8,211 nucleotides of DNA from Candidatus Krumholzibacteriia bacterium (lineage in GTDB: Bacteria > Krumholzibacteriota > Krumholzibacteriia > LZORAL124-64-63), in assembly GCA_029935695.1 (NCBI GenBank), contig JAOZJV010000142.1, positions 1-8,211 of the forward strand. The letters are read 5' to 3'. Shown one piece after another: positions 1-7,029 of this stretch. The position numbers were made by a program, and so were the translations under genes. A model generated the notes under the pieces. It was not told the DNA's origin. It saw nothing but the letters and a program-made list of their open reading frames with translations, and did not search any database. Position 1 is the first letter of the stretch. Every line of letters begins with the position of its first letter.

Positions 1-2957
1 GGGCCCACTTCACTGAAGTTTATCAGGAAGGCCCCGGCGGCCCAGCTGGTTTTCAGTATGGCGTGAGTATGGATGGTGAAATCACCAACGAAATTATTTC
101 AGTTGGCGACCGGAAAGAAATTGGTTCGGTGCCTGCCCGTTTTCTGAAGGGTGATTTTTCAGGCCAGATGAGTGTTTCTCCTTATGGTGATTTACGGGTG
201 CAATCCGGCGGTGAAACCTGCACCATTGCTGTCACTCTGCCCGACGGTGTTGTGCACCAGTGTGGTGACCTGAAATTGGAGATTGTCGAGTTCCAGGCTT
301 CTTATGCAGTGGGAGGGGAGTCGAGCGCCAATGGCCCCATGAACAATCCCATGATCCGCATCGCCATCACTGACGGTAATGGCCGCAGCGGCGAAAGGGT
401 TCTTTTTGCTCTGCATCCCGAATTCAGCATGGGCCACGGCGGGGGCGAAGATCCTTTTGCCGATCTTGACCTGCTCTATTCCGTAAGCTCTGGGGTTGAG
501 TTTGCCCATAATGAAGCCGACGGTATGCGTGGCCGGGCTTCCTTCCTTATTTCCGCCATGGATTTGCAATCGGATGAATCATTCGAGATCGCACCAGGTG
601 AAGTGTTCTCCTTGCGCGAGCAGGTGCTGTACATCAATGAGAGCCAGGGATTCAGCTTTGTGCCGGTGAATATCATGGATTCGGTGGTGCTGATGCCGGG
701 CACCAGTGAAAACAGCAAGGCTCCCAAGGCCGTTCGTTTGGTTATTCGCGACAGCCAGGGCCATGAAGCCTCTGCTATCTGTGTCAAACATGAGCGGGCC
801 AAGCGGGTGAAACTTGATGGCAAAGACATGAAACTGGCTTTCGGTCCCATCAAATTGAAACTGGATTACACCCTGACTCTGGATGACTTCGTGCTGAACA
901 CTTATCCGGGCAGTGACAATCCCGCGACCTATGAAAGTTACGTTCTGCTCAATGATCCCGAGCTGGGTATCGTCAACCAGAGAGTGCATGTGTACATGAA
1001 TAGTCCTCTGTCACACCGGGGCAGCAAACACTTCCAGTCGTCTTATGATCCGGACCGGAAGGGCACCGTGCTTTCGGTGAACCATGATCCGGGCAAGCTG
1101 CCCACTTATATCGGTTATGCCATGATCACCATCGGCTTCCTGTTGTCTGTTCTCCAAAACCTGCTGTTCCCCAGGAAGAAGAAATCCAAGGTGGCGGCAG
1201 CTCTGCTGGTGGGCATGCTTGCTTTGAGTGGCGCTTCCTCGGCTGTTGCTCAGGACAACGATGAACATGCCGATCACAATCATGCTCCGGTCGGCAATCA
1301 GAGTTTCACAACTCTCAACGATCCGGCCCGGGAACTGGCCAGCCGGTTGGTGATCCAGGATTTCCAGGGTCGCATGAAACCCCTGGATACCCTGGCGCGG
1401 GAAATGACCATGAAGGTGGCCAAGTCCACCAAGTTCCAAAAGCGTCACCCTGTGGATATGTTTCTGAACTGGTCGGCCAACCCCCAGCAATGGTGGGATC
1501 AGGATGTGGTCGGGGTGCGGCATGGTGGTCTGAAGAATTTTCTGGGTGTTGACCCAAGCACCAAACGGGTCAGCATGGCCAGCCTGTTTGAAGACGGGAA
1601 GTACCGGTTGAACGATGCGGTGCGGGAAGCTCACCGCACGCCGGACCGGGAGCGCAGTAAGGTCCAGCGCAAACTCCTTTCCTTCGATGAGCGCTTCAAC
1701 CTGCTTTACATGACTTTCCAGGGAAGCACGTTGCGCATGTTCCCGGTGCCGGGCGACGCCAACAACACCTGGCTGGACATCAACGATGTTTTGACTCGTT
1801 TGAATGCCGAGCAGTCCGATCAGTACAGCGCGGCTTTCACCGACCTGATGAACGGGCTCAAGAATGGCGACAATGGTTTGCTGATGAAGGGGCTTCAGGA
1901 AATCGATGCCATCCAGCATCAGTACGGAGCAGAGGTTATTCCTTCGGACGCAAGCATGAATGCCGAGTTGTCCTACAACAAAAACCACATCTTCTCCTAC
2001 ATGATGATTCCCCTGTTGGTGTCTTTTGCTCTGCTGATGGGTGTGTTCTTCTGGAATCTGCTGCGCAACCGCATGGCCAGAGTCAGTTTCAGGAATGTCT
2101 TTTACAGTGTGGGAATGATTCTGTACGCCATCGGTGGTGCGGGTATGATTTACGCCTACGTGCTGCGCTGGATTGCTTCAGGTCGCGCCCCCATCAGTAA
2201 CGGCCACGAGTCGCTGTTGTTCATCAGTCTGGCGGCCATGGCCACTGGTTTGATCAGTGAATTTGTTTTCCGCATCAGCCTGCCAGCCAGTCTTTCGGCT
2301 CTTTTGACGGTGATTATTTTGGGTGTATCGATGCTGTCGGTTTTTGATCCGGCCATCGGTCCGCTGGTGCCGGTGCTTGTATCGTACTGGCTGAATATTC
2401 ACGTGACGATTATCACTGCCAGTTATGCTCTTTTCGGTTTGGCTTTCCTGCTGGGGGTCATGATCATGGGCCTCATCCTGCAACGTCATTTCCAAAAAGA
2501 TGAAAGCAGCAAGGAGAACCTGACCTTCTGTCTGGGTGTGCTGGATAAAATCAATTTCTGGGTTCTGGTTGTTGGTATTGGCATGATGACCATCGGCACA
2601 TTACTCGGCGGGGTGTGGGCCAATGAAAGCTGGGGAAGGTACTGGGGCTGGGATCCCAAAGAGACCTGGTCGCTGATCACCATTCTGGTGGCGGCGGTGG
2701 GACTTCACTTCAGATACATCCCCAAAATGGGCAATGTCTGGGTCAACGCCTGGTGGAACTGGATTATCATCGACACAGTGCTGATGACCTACTTTGGCGT
2801 GAACTATTTCCTGGTTGGACTTCACAGTTATGGTGCAGGGAGTGCAGCCACGGTGCCTGTGTGGGTGCATGTTTTCAACGGGGTGATGGTGCTGTTGATC
2901 ATTGTCAGTGGAATTGTTTTCAATGCTCACAAAGCTTCTAAAAAGGTGCGCGGCTGA
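1..2957 (+). CDS. ccsBA: Fused ResB-CcsA cytochrome c synthetase (CcsBA), 5' end missing
   Basis: System II cytochrome c biogenesis protein. The family carries heme across the inner membrane and joins it to CXXCH apocytochromes in the periplasm. The frame is open from nt 3 with no stop, so the real start and the first ResB membrane segments lie upstream; 984 codons are visible. The periplasmic ResB part ends with the typical DDFVLNTYPGSDNPATYES stretch (about nt 879-935) and a membrane segment at about 1101-1169. A basic, signal-like segment follows (1173-1250), then a periplasmic pre-domain (about 1251-1990) opening with QDFQGRMKPLDTLA, then about eight or nine CcsA membrane segments. The heme-handling WWD motif (WGRYWGWDPKETW) lies within 2607-2669. 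Likely heme-ligand histidines are at 2400-2402 and 2823-2825 (periplasmic) and 2706-2708 (membrane). The fourth expected ligand would be in the missing N-terminus. The TGA stop is 27 bp before a terminator hairpin. Family assignment is firm; substrate cytochromes are unknown. Confidence 0.93.
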   Translation, partial: AHFTEVYQEGPGGPAGFQYGVSMDGEITNEIISVGDRKEIGSVPARFLKGDFSGQMSVSPYGDLRVQSGGETCTIAVTLPDGVVHQCGDLKLEIVEFQASYAVGGESSANGPMNNPMIRIAITDGNGRSGERVLFALHPEFSMGHGGGEDPFADLDLLYSVSSGVEFAHNEADGMRGRASFLISAMDLQSDESFEIAPGEVFSLREQVLYINESQGFSFVPVNIMDSVVLMPGTSENSKAPKAVRLVIRDSQGHEASAICVKHERAKRVKLDGKDMKLAFGPIKLKLDYTLTLDDFVLNTYPGSDNPATYESYVLLNDPELGIVNQRVHVYMNSPLSHRGSKHFQSSYDPDRKGTVLSVNHDPGKLPTYIGYAMITIGFLLSVLQNLLFPRKKKSKVAAALLVGMLALSGASSAVAQDNDEHADHNHAPVGNQSFTTLNDPARELASRLVIQDFQGRMKPLDTLAREMTMKVAKSTKFQKRHPVDMFLNWSANPQQWWDQDVVGVRHGGLKNFLGVDPSTKRVSMASLFEDGKYRLNDAVREAHRTPDRERSKVQRKLLSFDERFNLLYMTFQGSTLRMFPVPGDANNTWLDINDVLTRLNAEQSDQYSAAFTDLMNGLKNGDNGLLMKGLQEIDAIQHQYGAEVIPSDASMNAELSYNKNHIFSYMMIPLLVSFALLMGVFFWNLLRNRMARVSFRNVFYSVGMILYAIGGAGMIYAYVLRWIASGRAPISNGHESLLFISLAAMATGLISEFVFRISLPASLSALLTVIILGVSMLSVFDPAIGPLVPVLVSYWLNIHVTIITASYALFGLAFLLGVMIMGLILQRHFQKDESSKENLTFCLGVLDKINFWVLVVGIGMMTIGTLLGGVWANESWGRYWGWDPKETWSLITILVAAVGLHFRYIPKMGNVWVNAWWNWIIIDTVLMTYFGVNYFLVGLHSYGAGSAATVPVWVHVFNGVMVLLIIVSGIVFNAHKASKKVRG
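1173..1250 (+). other. Internal signal-peptide-like segment between ResB and CcsA halves
   Basis: Within the CcsBA reading frame, the end of the ResB half reads RKKKSK. A hydrophobic Ala/Leu-rich stretch of about 16 residues follows, then SSAVA directly before QDNDEHADHNH. This is the n-h-c layout of a Sec signal peptide, with an AxA signal peptidase I site ending at nt 1250 and an acidic, histidine-rich sequence after it. It may act only as a re-entry membrane helix that returns the chain to the periplasm. It could instead be cut, leaving separate ResB and CcsA polypeptides. The layout is seen in the sequence; cleavage is inference. Confidence 0.55.
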
Positions 2958-2983
2958 GTTTGAATACGGGATGATGTTTTCTG

Positions 2984-3013
2984 ACGGGTGGCCATTGATT
3001 GATGGTCACCCGT
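2984..3013 (+). terminator. Hairpin terminator between convergent genes
   Basis: The arms 2984-2995 (ACGGGTGGCCAT) and 3002-3013 (ATGGTCACCCGT) form a 12-bp stem with one G-T wobble pair (2991 with 3006) and a 6-nt loop. The plus-strand tail is TTATTATT, so it suits ending the ccsBA transcript. On the minus strand the tail is not T-rich. The 3' arm contains the decarboxylase stop codon (3006-3008), so the last codons of that gene are part of the hairpin. Confidence 0.7.
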
Positions 3014-4433
3014 TTATTATTGCTGCAACTTCGTTGAGCTTCTCCCACGCCTGCACCACATGCTTTTCACGAGTATTGGTTTGTCCAATGGCAACCCTTA
3101 CTGCATAGGTCTCCCGCAACTTGGTGTGGGTCAGGTAGGTGGTGCCGTCGGCGTTCACCCGGTCCAGCAAAACCTTGTTGTTTGACTCCAGTTCATCCTC
3201 ATCCAGTCCGCCCGGATTCCACCGGAAACACACCGTGTTCAAGGGAACAGGTGCCAGCAGTTCCCAGCTTTGGCTTTCGTCCACCCACCGGCCAAAGTCC
3301 CGGGCCAAACCGATGTGTTCGGTGATCATTTCCCTCAATCTTGCAGCTCCGTAATTCCGCAATACAAACCACAATTTCAAAGCCCGGAACCGTCGGCCCA
3401 GGGGAATTCCCCAGTCACGAAAATTATTCACCCGGTTGTCCTGTTTGGTCTTCAAATACTCTGGATTGATGGCCATGGTTTGTTGCAGGTGCTCGGGATC
3501 ACGCACGAAATAGGCCGAGCAATCGAAGTTCGTCAGCAGCCATTTGTGAGGGTTGAAAACCAGGGAGTCTGCTGCCTCGATGCCGTCAAAAATCCAGCGG
3601 TGCTCAGGGACGATGGCTGCGCTGCCGGCCAGGGCCGCATCCACATGCAGCCACAGTCCGTGGCGTTTGGCGATTTCACCAATAGGCACCAGAGGATCCA
3701 CTGCGGTGCTGCTGGTTGTGCCCACGGTGGCAGAAATGCAGCAGGGCACCAACCCACCGGCCAGGTCCATTTCAATGCGCCGGTCCAGGCATTCCGGGTC
3801 CATGGCCAAGTTTTTATCTGTCTCCACCATCACCACATTTTCAGAACCGAAACCGGCAATTTTGGCTCCCTTCAGCACTGAGCTGTGGGCTTCGCTGGAT
3901 GTGTAAATGCGCAAACTGCCCGTGCCAGCCAGACCGTCGGCTCCCCACTTGTTGATGGAGTGAGATGTGACACGTTCCCGGGCGCAGATCAGGGCGCACA
4001 GGGTGGCGGTGCTGGCGGTGTCCTGGATCACGCCGTGGAACCCCGGGGGCAGGTCAATCAATTCACCAAGCCACTGCATCACTGTTTCTTCCAGTTCGGT
4101 GGCTGCCGGGCTGGTTTGCCACAGCATGGCATTAACACCCAATCCAGCCGAAAGCAGCTCACCCAGAATGGATGGTCCGCTGTTGTTGGCGGGGAAATAA
4201 GCAAAGAAACGGGGATGGTTCCAATGGGTGATTCCAGGCAGGATTTTCTCCCGAAAATCCTGGAGGATGAGATCCATGGATTCTCCGTCCTCGGGGGGAT
4301 GCTGTGGTAATTGGTCACGAATTTCACCTGGCTGGCTGCGGGAAAGAACAGGATAAACTTCAGCATTTTCCAGGTAATCGGCGATCCAATCGATGAGATC
4401 GTGGCCGTGGCGACGGAATTCTTCGGCTTTCAT
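3006..4433 (-). CDS. Pyridoxal-phosphate group II amino acid decarboxylase (aromatic L-amino acid decarboxylase family)
   Basis: A 475-residue cytosolic enzyme, close to the usual 470-480 of the family. It should remove CO2 from an amino acid, probably an aromatic one, to give the amine. The internal aldimine lysine is K297 in NPHKWLLTNFDCSA. D265 in WLHVDAALAGSA should contact the pyridine nitrogen, and H183 in SSEAHSSV should stack on the cofactor. Y326 in NPEYLK aligns with the catalytic-loop tyrosine of animal DOPA decarboxylase (Tyr332), which favours decarboxylation over the aldehyde synthase reaction seen when it is Phe. The N-terminal HWNHPRFFAYFP block (70-81) and the GRRFRALKLWFVLRNYG block (347-362) are also typical. 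L268 replaces the usual Tyr after HVDAA. The start is supported by AGGAG at 4439-4443, five nt from the ATG. No amine transporter or amino acid gene lies beside it, so the substrate is open; tyrosine, tryptophan, phenylalanine or DOPA are possible. Confidence 0.9.
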   Translation of the reverse strand: MKAEEFRRHGHDLIDWIADYLENAEVYPVLSRSQPGEIRDQLPQHPPEDGESMDLILQDFREKILPGITHWNHPRFFAYFPANNSGPSILGELLSAGLGVNAMLWQTSPAATELEETVMQWLGELIDLPPGFHGVIQDTASTATLCALICARERVTSHSINKWGADGLAGTGSLRIYTSSEAHSSVLKGAKIAGFGSENVVMVETDKNLAMDPECLDRRIEMDLAGGLVPCCISATVGTTSSTAVDPLVPIGEIAKRHGLWLHVDAALAGSAAIVPEHRWIFDGIEAADSLVFNPHKWLLTNFDCSAYFVRDPEHLQQTMAINPEYLKTKQDNRVNNFRDWGIPLGRRFRALKLWFVLRNYGAARLREMITEHIGLARDFGRWVDESQSWELLAPVPLNTVCFRWNPGGLDEDELESNNKVLLDRVNADGTTYLTHTKLRETYAVRVAIGQTNTREKHVVQAWEKLNEVAAIING

Positions 4434-4474
4434 GGAAGCTCCTGGTTTGTGGTGACGGTCAAATTCAAGACCCT

Positions 4475-4480
4475 ATTATA
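4475..4480 (-). promoter_or_regulatory. Candidate -10 box (TATAAT) of the decarboxylase gene
   Basis: Read on the minus strand, the sequence is a perfect TATAAT about 41 nt upstream of the decarboxylase ATG. That would give a leader of roughly 35 nt. A -35 box 17 bp further upstream would fall at 4498-4503, inside the 28-bp palindrome, where the sequence CGGTCG does not resemble TTGACA. The promoter may therefore be weak or activator-dependent, or the match may be chance. Confidence 0.35.
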
Positions 4481-4484
4481 TACA

Positions 4485-4512
4485 AAACCGGATCGGTCGA
4501 CCGATCCGGTTT
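4485..4512 (-). terminator. Perfect 28-bp palindrome, likely terminator of the receptor gene
   Basis: The arm AAACCGGATCGGTC (4485-4498) is followed at once by its exact reverse complement (4499-4512). As RNA it can form a 12-bp stem closed by a UCGA loop. On the minus strand the stem runs into TTTTGTATAT, the form of an intrinsic terminator, 28 nt after the receptor stop codon. Because it also covers the expected -35 region of the decarboxylase promoter and is fully symmetric, it could instead be an operator bound by a dimeric regulator. The terminator reading is preferred because of the T-run. Confidence 0.55.
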
Positions 4513-4540
4513 GGATATTCCCACCAGGAGTTGATTAACC

Positions 4541-6832
4541 CTAGGTTTTTTTATTAAGCATGAAAATGTTCCCGCCTCCGTCATCCTTTTTATCTTCGGG
4601 GTCATCAGCGGGGACCGTAACGGGCTCTTTCTCAGCTTCAGGAGCTTCAGCCTCAGGGGCAGGAACCTCTTTTTTGGCCGCAGATTTAGCAGGTTTTTTG
4701 AGCATGAAGATATTGGTGCCTTCGTTCTCTTCCTCTTCTTCTTCAACAGGAGCCGGCTCTTCGGCCTTGGGTTCGGGTGCTGGAGCAGCTTCAGCTGCGG
4801 GCTTCTCTTCAGCCTTGTTGGACTTGTTGAGCATGAAGATGTTGCTGCCGCCGTCATCCTCTTTTTTCTCGGCGGGTGCCGCAGCAGGAGCTTCTGCTTT
4901 GGGCTCTGGGGCAGGTTCAGCATCTGGCTCGGCAGCCGGCGCCTTTGCCTCAGGGGCTTTGCTCGGTTTGTTGAGCATGAAGATGTTGCCACCGTCATCC
5001 TTTTTTTCTTCTGCCGCAGCGGGCTCTTCAGCTTTGGGTTCTTCAGCGGGAGGCGCTTCGGCTTTGGGCTTGGGTTTGGCTTTTTTGGGTCCGCCACCGA
5101 GCATGAAGACATTGCCTGCGCTGCCGGATGGTTCAGACTCAGCAGCCGTTTCTTCGATGGCCGCAGTAGTATCTTCAGCAACTTCTTCGGCGGTGGGCTC
5201 GGTGACCACCGGATCATCTGCGGGTGCTCCCCAGGTGTCCTCGGCTTCGGCTGCAGGTTCGGGAGCAGGTTCAGGGGCTGCTTCAGCCACAGGAGCAGGT
5301 TCAGGTACAGGTTCAGGTGCAGCAGCAGGTGCAGCAGCAGGCGCAGCAGCAGGTGCCGGAGCAGCGGGAGCAACTTCAGCAACCGGAGCAGGAGCAGGGA
5401 CTGGCTGCACGGCAGGTGCCGGTGCCGCAACGGGAGCCGCCGCGGCGACGGGTTGAGGAGCCAATTGCATGGGCGCCGCCGCAGGCAGGGGCGTTCCGGC
5501 CACTCCAGCAGCGGGAGGATGCAGCATCAAATCGCCAAGGTTTTCGCTCACCTTGTTGATGGCGCTGATGTTCTTGATGATCTGCCCAATGGCTTCTTCA
5601 TACTGCCGGGCGGTGCCTAAAATTTCGGAAACCGTCTGTTCGATTCCGGCTGTGGCCTGGGATGTTTGCTGGGCCAATCCCTGGACCTCAGCGGCTACCA
5701 CGGAAGTGAAAGCTTCGCCGGTGCTGCCAGTGCTGACTGCTTCGGCTTCTATTTGTCCGGCCACCTGTTTGGTTTTCATGGCCAGTTGCGTGACTCGGCT
5801 CACCACGCGACTCATTTCCAGGGCCGATTCGGCCAGATCTGAGGCCGTGTTGTGGGTGTAACTGGCGGCGTTGTTGGCACCGCGCACAATTTTATATCCT
5901 TCAGCCGTGTCCTGGGCCATCTGGTTCAAACTGAACAGCATGCCCTGCATGGCGTGGCCCACCGAATCGATGGCTACCTGCATTTTGTTGGTGCTGCCGG
6001 CGATGGTGTTCATGTCCACCGAAAGCTGATCCACCGATGCGCTGACATTGTCAAAATCCACCGGTGAAGTGAAAGGCTGATGAGGTTGACTGTTCCAAAC
6101 CTGGGGAGCACTGGGCTCGGGCAGGGGAGCATTATCTTCAGCGGCAGCCTTAGCTGCCGGGGCCTGGGGAGCCACAGGTGCCGATTGAGCCGGCTTGGTT
6201 TTAGTAGCTCGCGATGGTTTGAAACGGGTGACGCCCAATCCGATGAACAGGGTGGCCATACCAAGGGCAAACCAACGGGCAAGGTTTCCCTGGGAGTAGC
6301 GGGTTTGGGCTTCAGCACGAATTTCCGTGGCGACCTGGCCCATTTGCTCCATCAATTCAGCGCCGTTGTCCTGCAAGCCGGCAGCGGCATCCTGTCCGGC
6401 AGAGCTGAAAATACTGAAATCACCGGCTGCCAGGTCTGCCAAAGGCATCCCGGTCTGAACCCACAGTTGGGCGGCGGCATCCAGTTCATTTTTTACGACG
6501 GAAGATTGTGGCGGGGTGATTTGAATTTCTGTGCCGTCGGTGGAGGTCACAGTGCCCCCATGAACCAGAGCCGTGAGATTCTGATCAAAGCTGAGAATGG
6601 TGGCGCCCAGTTCCTGGCGAGCCCGGTTCACCTGCATCAGGTTGCCGGCATCCTTCAAAACTTTCACCTGAAGGCCCAGATCCTGCACCAGACCCTGCTG
6701 GCTTATGGCCATGTCTATCCGAACATTGTCACTGCCTTTGTCTCCCTGAGACATGAAAACAACTCCAACTGAAGCCGCCAGTAAAAGAGCGACTGTTCCC
6801 ATTCCGATGTTTAACAGATGCCGCGTGGACAT
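4541..6832 (-). CDS. Membrane-anchored chemoreceptor-like protein with PilJ-like sensor and five-copy NIFML tail
   Basis: 763 residues. Membrane segments at about 7-27 and 186-202 flank a periplasmic, mostly helical region (about 28-185). Its first half (about 35-95, with SFDQNLTALVHGG) resembles the PilJ-type sensor of type IV pilus chemoreceptors, weakly. No HAMP domain is evident; a Pro/Ala-rich linker (205-257) follows. Residues 258-436 form a cytoplasmic coiled-coil region with methyl-accepting-protein character, clearest at VVAAEVQGLAQQTSQATAGIEQ (378-399). Its hairpin tip (about 351-375) lacks the usual NLLALNAAIEAARAGE-like consensus, so binding to CheA/CheW is doubtful. Residues 437-570 are Ala/Pro/Glu-rich and probably disordered. 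The tail carries N-(I/V)-F-M-L at 574, 616, 664, 707 and 755. The start is supported by GGAGG at 6839-6843, six nt from the ATG. The gene stands alone, with no che or pil genes in view. Role inferred: an envelope-anchored sensor or scaffold that recruits a partner through its tail. Confidence 0.75.
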   Translation of the reverse strand: MSTRHLLNIGMGTVALLLAASVGVVFMSQGDKGSDNVRIDMAISQQGLVQDLGLQVKVLKDAGNLMQVNRARQELGATILSFDQNLTALVHGGTVTSTDGTEIQITPPQSSVVKNELDAAAQLWVQTGMPLADLAAGDFSIFSSAGQDAAAGLQDNGAELMEQMGQVATEIRAEAQTRYSQGNLARWFALGMATLFIGLGVTRFKPSRATKTKPAQSAPVAPQAPAAKAAAEDNAPLPEPSAPQVWNSQPHQPFTSPVDFDNVSASVDQLSVDMNTIAGSTNKMQVAIDSVGHAMQGMLFSLNQMAQDTAEGYKIVRGANNAASYTHNTASDLAESALEMSRVVSRVTQLAMKTKQVAGQIEAEAVSTGSTGEAFTSVVAAEVQGLAQQTSQATAGIEQTVSEILGTARQYEEAIGQIIKNISAINKVSENLGDLMLHPPAAGVAGTPLPAAAPMQLAPQPVAAAAPVAAPAPAVQPVPAPAPVAEVAPAAPAPAAAPAAAPAAAPEPVPEPAPVAEAAPEPAPEPAAEAEDTWGAPADDPVVTEPTAEEVAEDTTAAIEETAAESEPSGSAGNVFMLGGGPKKAKPKPKAEAPPAEEPKAEEPAAAEEKKDDGGNIFMLNKPSKAPEAKAPAAEPDAEPAPEPKAEAPAAAPAEKKEDDGGSNIFMLNKSNKAEEKPAAEAAPAPEPKAEEPAPVEEEEEENEGTNIFMLKKPAKSAAKKEVPAPEAEAPEAEKEPVTVPADDPEDKKDDGGGNIFMLNKKT
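4544..5122 (-). repeat. Five-copy NIFML peptide repeat array in the receptor tail
   Basis: The last 193 codons hold five copies of one short peptide, with cores at nt 5099-5113 (NVFML), 4973-4987, 4829-4843, 4700-4714 and 4556-4570 (all NIFML). Spacing is 42, 48, 43 and 48 residues. Copies 2, 3 and 5 share DDGG(S/G)NIFMLNK or a near match; copy 4 is NEGTNIFMLKK; copy 1 is the most divergent, SAGNVFMLGGGPKK. Each hydrophobic core has an acidic/Gly stretch before it and Lys after it. Linkers between copies are Pro, Ala, Glu and Lys in varying order. The cores are conserved while the linkers are not, which points to selection on the peptide. Confidence 0.85.
5243..5524 (-). repeat. Low-complexity Ala/Pro/Glu-coding stretch
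   Basis: Residues 437-530 of the receptor-like protein are almost wholly Ala, Pro, Val and Glu, in short blocks such as PAPV, APAAAP and EPAPEP. They carry no predicted fold. The stretch separates the signalling coiled coil from the NIFML tail and would act as a flexible tether. The composition leaves several other frames open across it; these are not separate genes. Confidence 0.8.
5316..5357 (-). repeat. 12-bp tandem repeat, 3.5 copies
   Basis: The plus-strand unit GGTGCAGCAGCA occurs at 5316-5327 and 5328-5339, with one change at 5340-5351 (GGC for GGT), then a half copy at 5352-5357. On the coding (minus) strand each unit encodes Ala-Ala-Ala-Pro. Copy number changes by slippage would stay in frame and lengthen or shorten the tether rather than switch the gene off. 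Confidence 0.8.
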
Positions 6833-7029
6833 GGAATTCCTCCGTCAATGCCGACCATTCAGCGGGCGTAAATCTTCCGGTGTGCTATGCATTTCATCGT
6901 CGGGAAACCCATACGGTTAACTGATTTTTCATTGAAAAGTGGATTTTTGGGGCAATTGAGGTAAAAATATGGGGGAGAAACTCTGATTTTCGGACAATCC
7001 TGCCCCTGGACCTGTTTTTAGGAGAAAAA
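6833..7029. promoter_or_regulatory. Divergent intergenic region between receptor and protease genes
   Basis: These 197 bp separate two divergent starts and must hold both promoters unless one gene is read from elsewhere. The only sites I can place firmly are the two ribosome binding sites, GGAGG for the minus gene (6839-6843) and AGGAG for the plus gene (7020-7024). A 13-bp inverted repeat, TTTTCATTGAAAA, lies at 6926-6938. TTGAAA (6932-6937) and TTGAGG (6956-6961) resemble -35 boxes on the plus strand, but neither has a good -10 at 16-18 bp. No convincing promoter or terminator is seen. Confidence 0.4.

Noticed and set aside
63..65. GTG at nt 63 as the start of the ResB-CcsA gene
   Set aside because: The frame stays open back to nt 3, and ResB proteins need N-terminal membrane segments that are absent after nt 63. 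The gene starts upstream of the window.
1011..1988. 325-codon minus-strand open frame inside ccsBA
   Set aside because: It is fully antisense to a well-conserved gene and has no recognisable protein family.
3270..3881. 203-codon plus-strand open frame inside the decarboxylase gene
   Set aside because: It is the antisense shadow of a well-supported enzyme; its His and Gln richness reflects the opposite-strand codons.
4527..4552. AACCCTAGGTT followed by a T-run near the receptor stop as a plus-strand terminator
   Set aside because: The stem would be at most five bp with a bulge and no loop, and the T-run is the poly-Lys end of the receptor coding sequence.
4544..5122. Regularly spaced DNA repeats as a CRISPR array
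   Set aside because: Only a 15-20 bp core recurs, at 126-144 bp spacing and in one reading frame of a long protein. The spacers are similar coding sequence, not unique inserts.
4465..5430. 321-codon minus-strand open frame rich in Leu, Pro, Lys and Arg
   Set aside because: It is a second frame of the same low-complexity stretch, crosses the receptor stop and the palindrome, and has no domain. It is a composition effect.
4560..5456. 298-codon plus-strand open frame rich in Ser, Gly and Ala
   Set aside because: It lies antisense to the receptor tail and mirrors its Ala/Pro/Glu codons. It is low in complexity throughout and has no recognisable domain.
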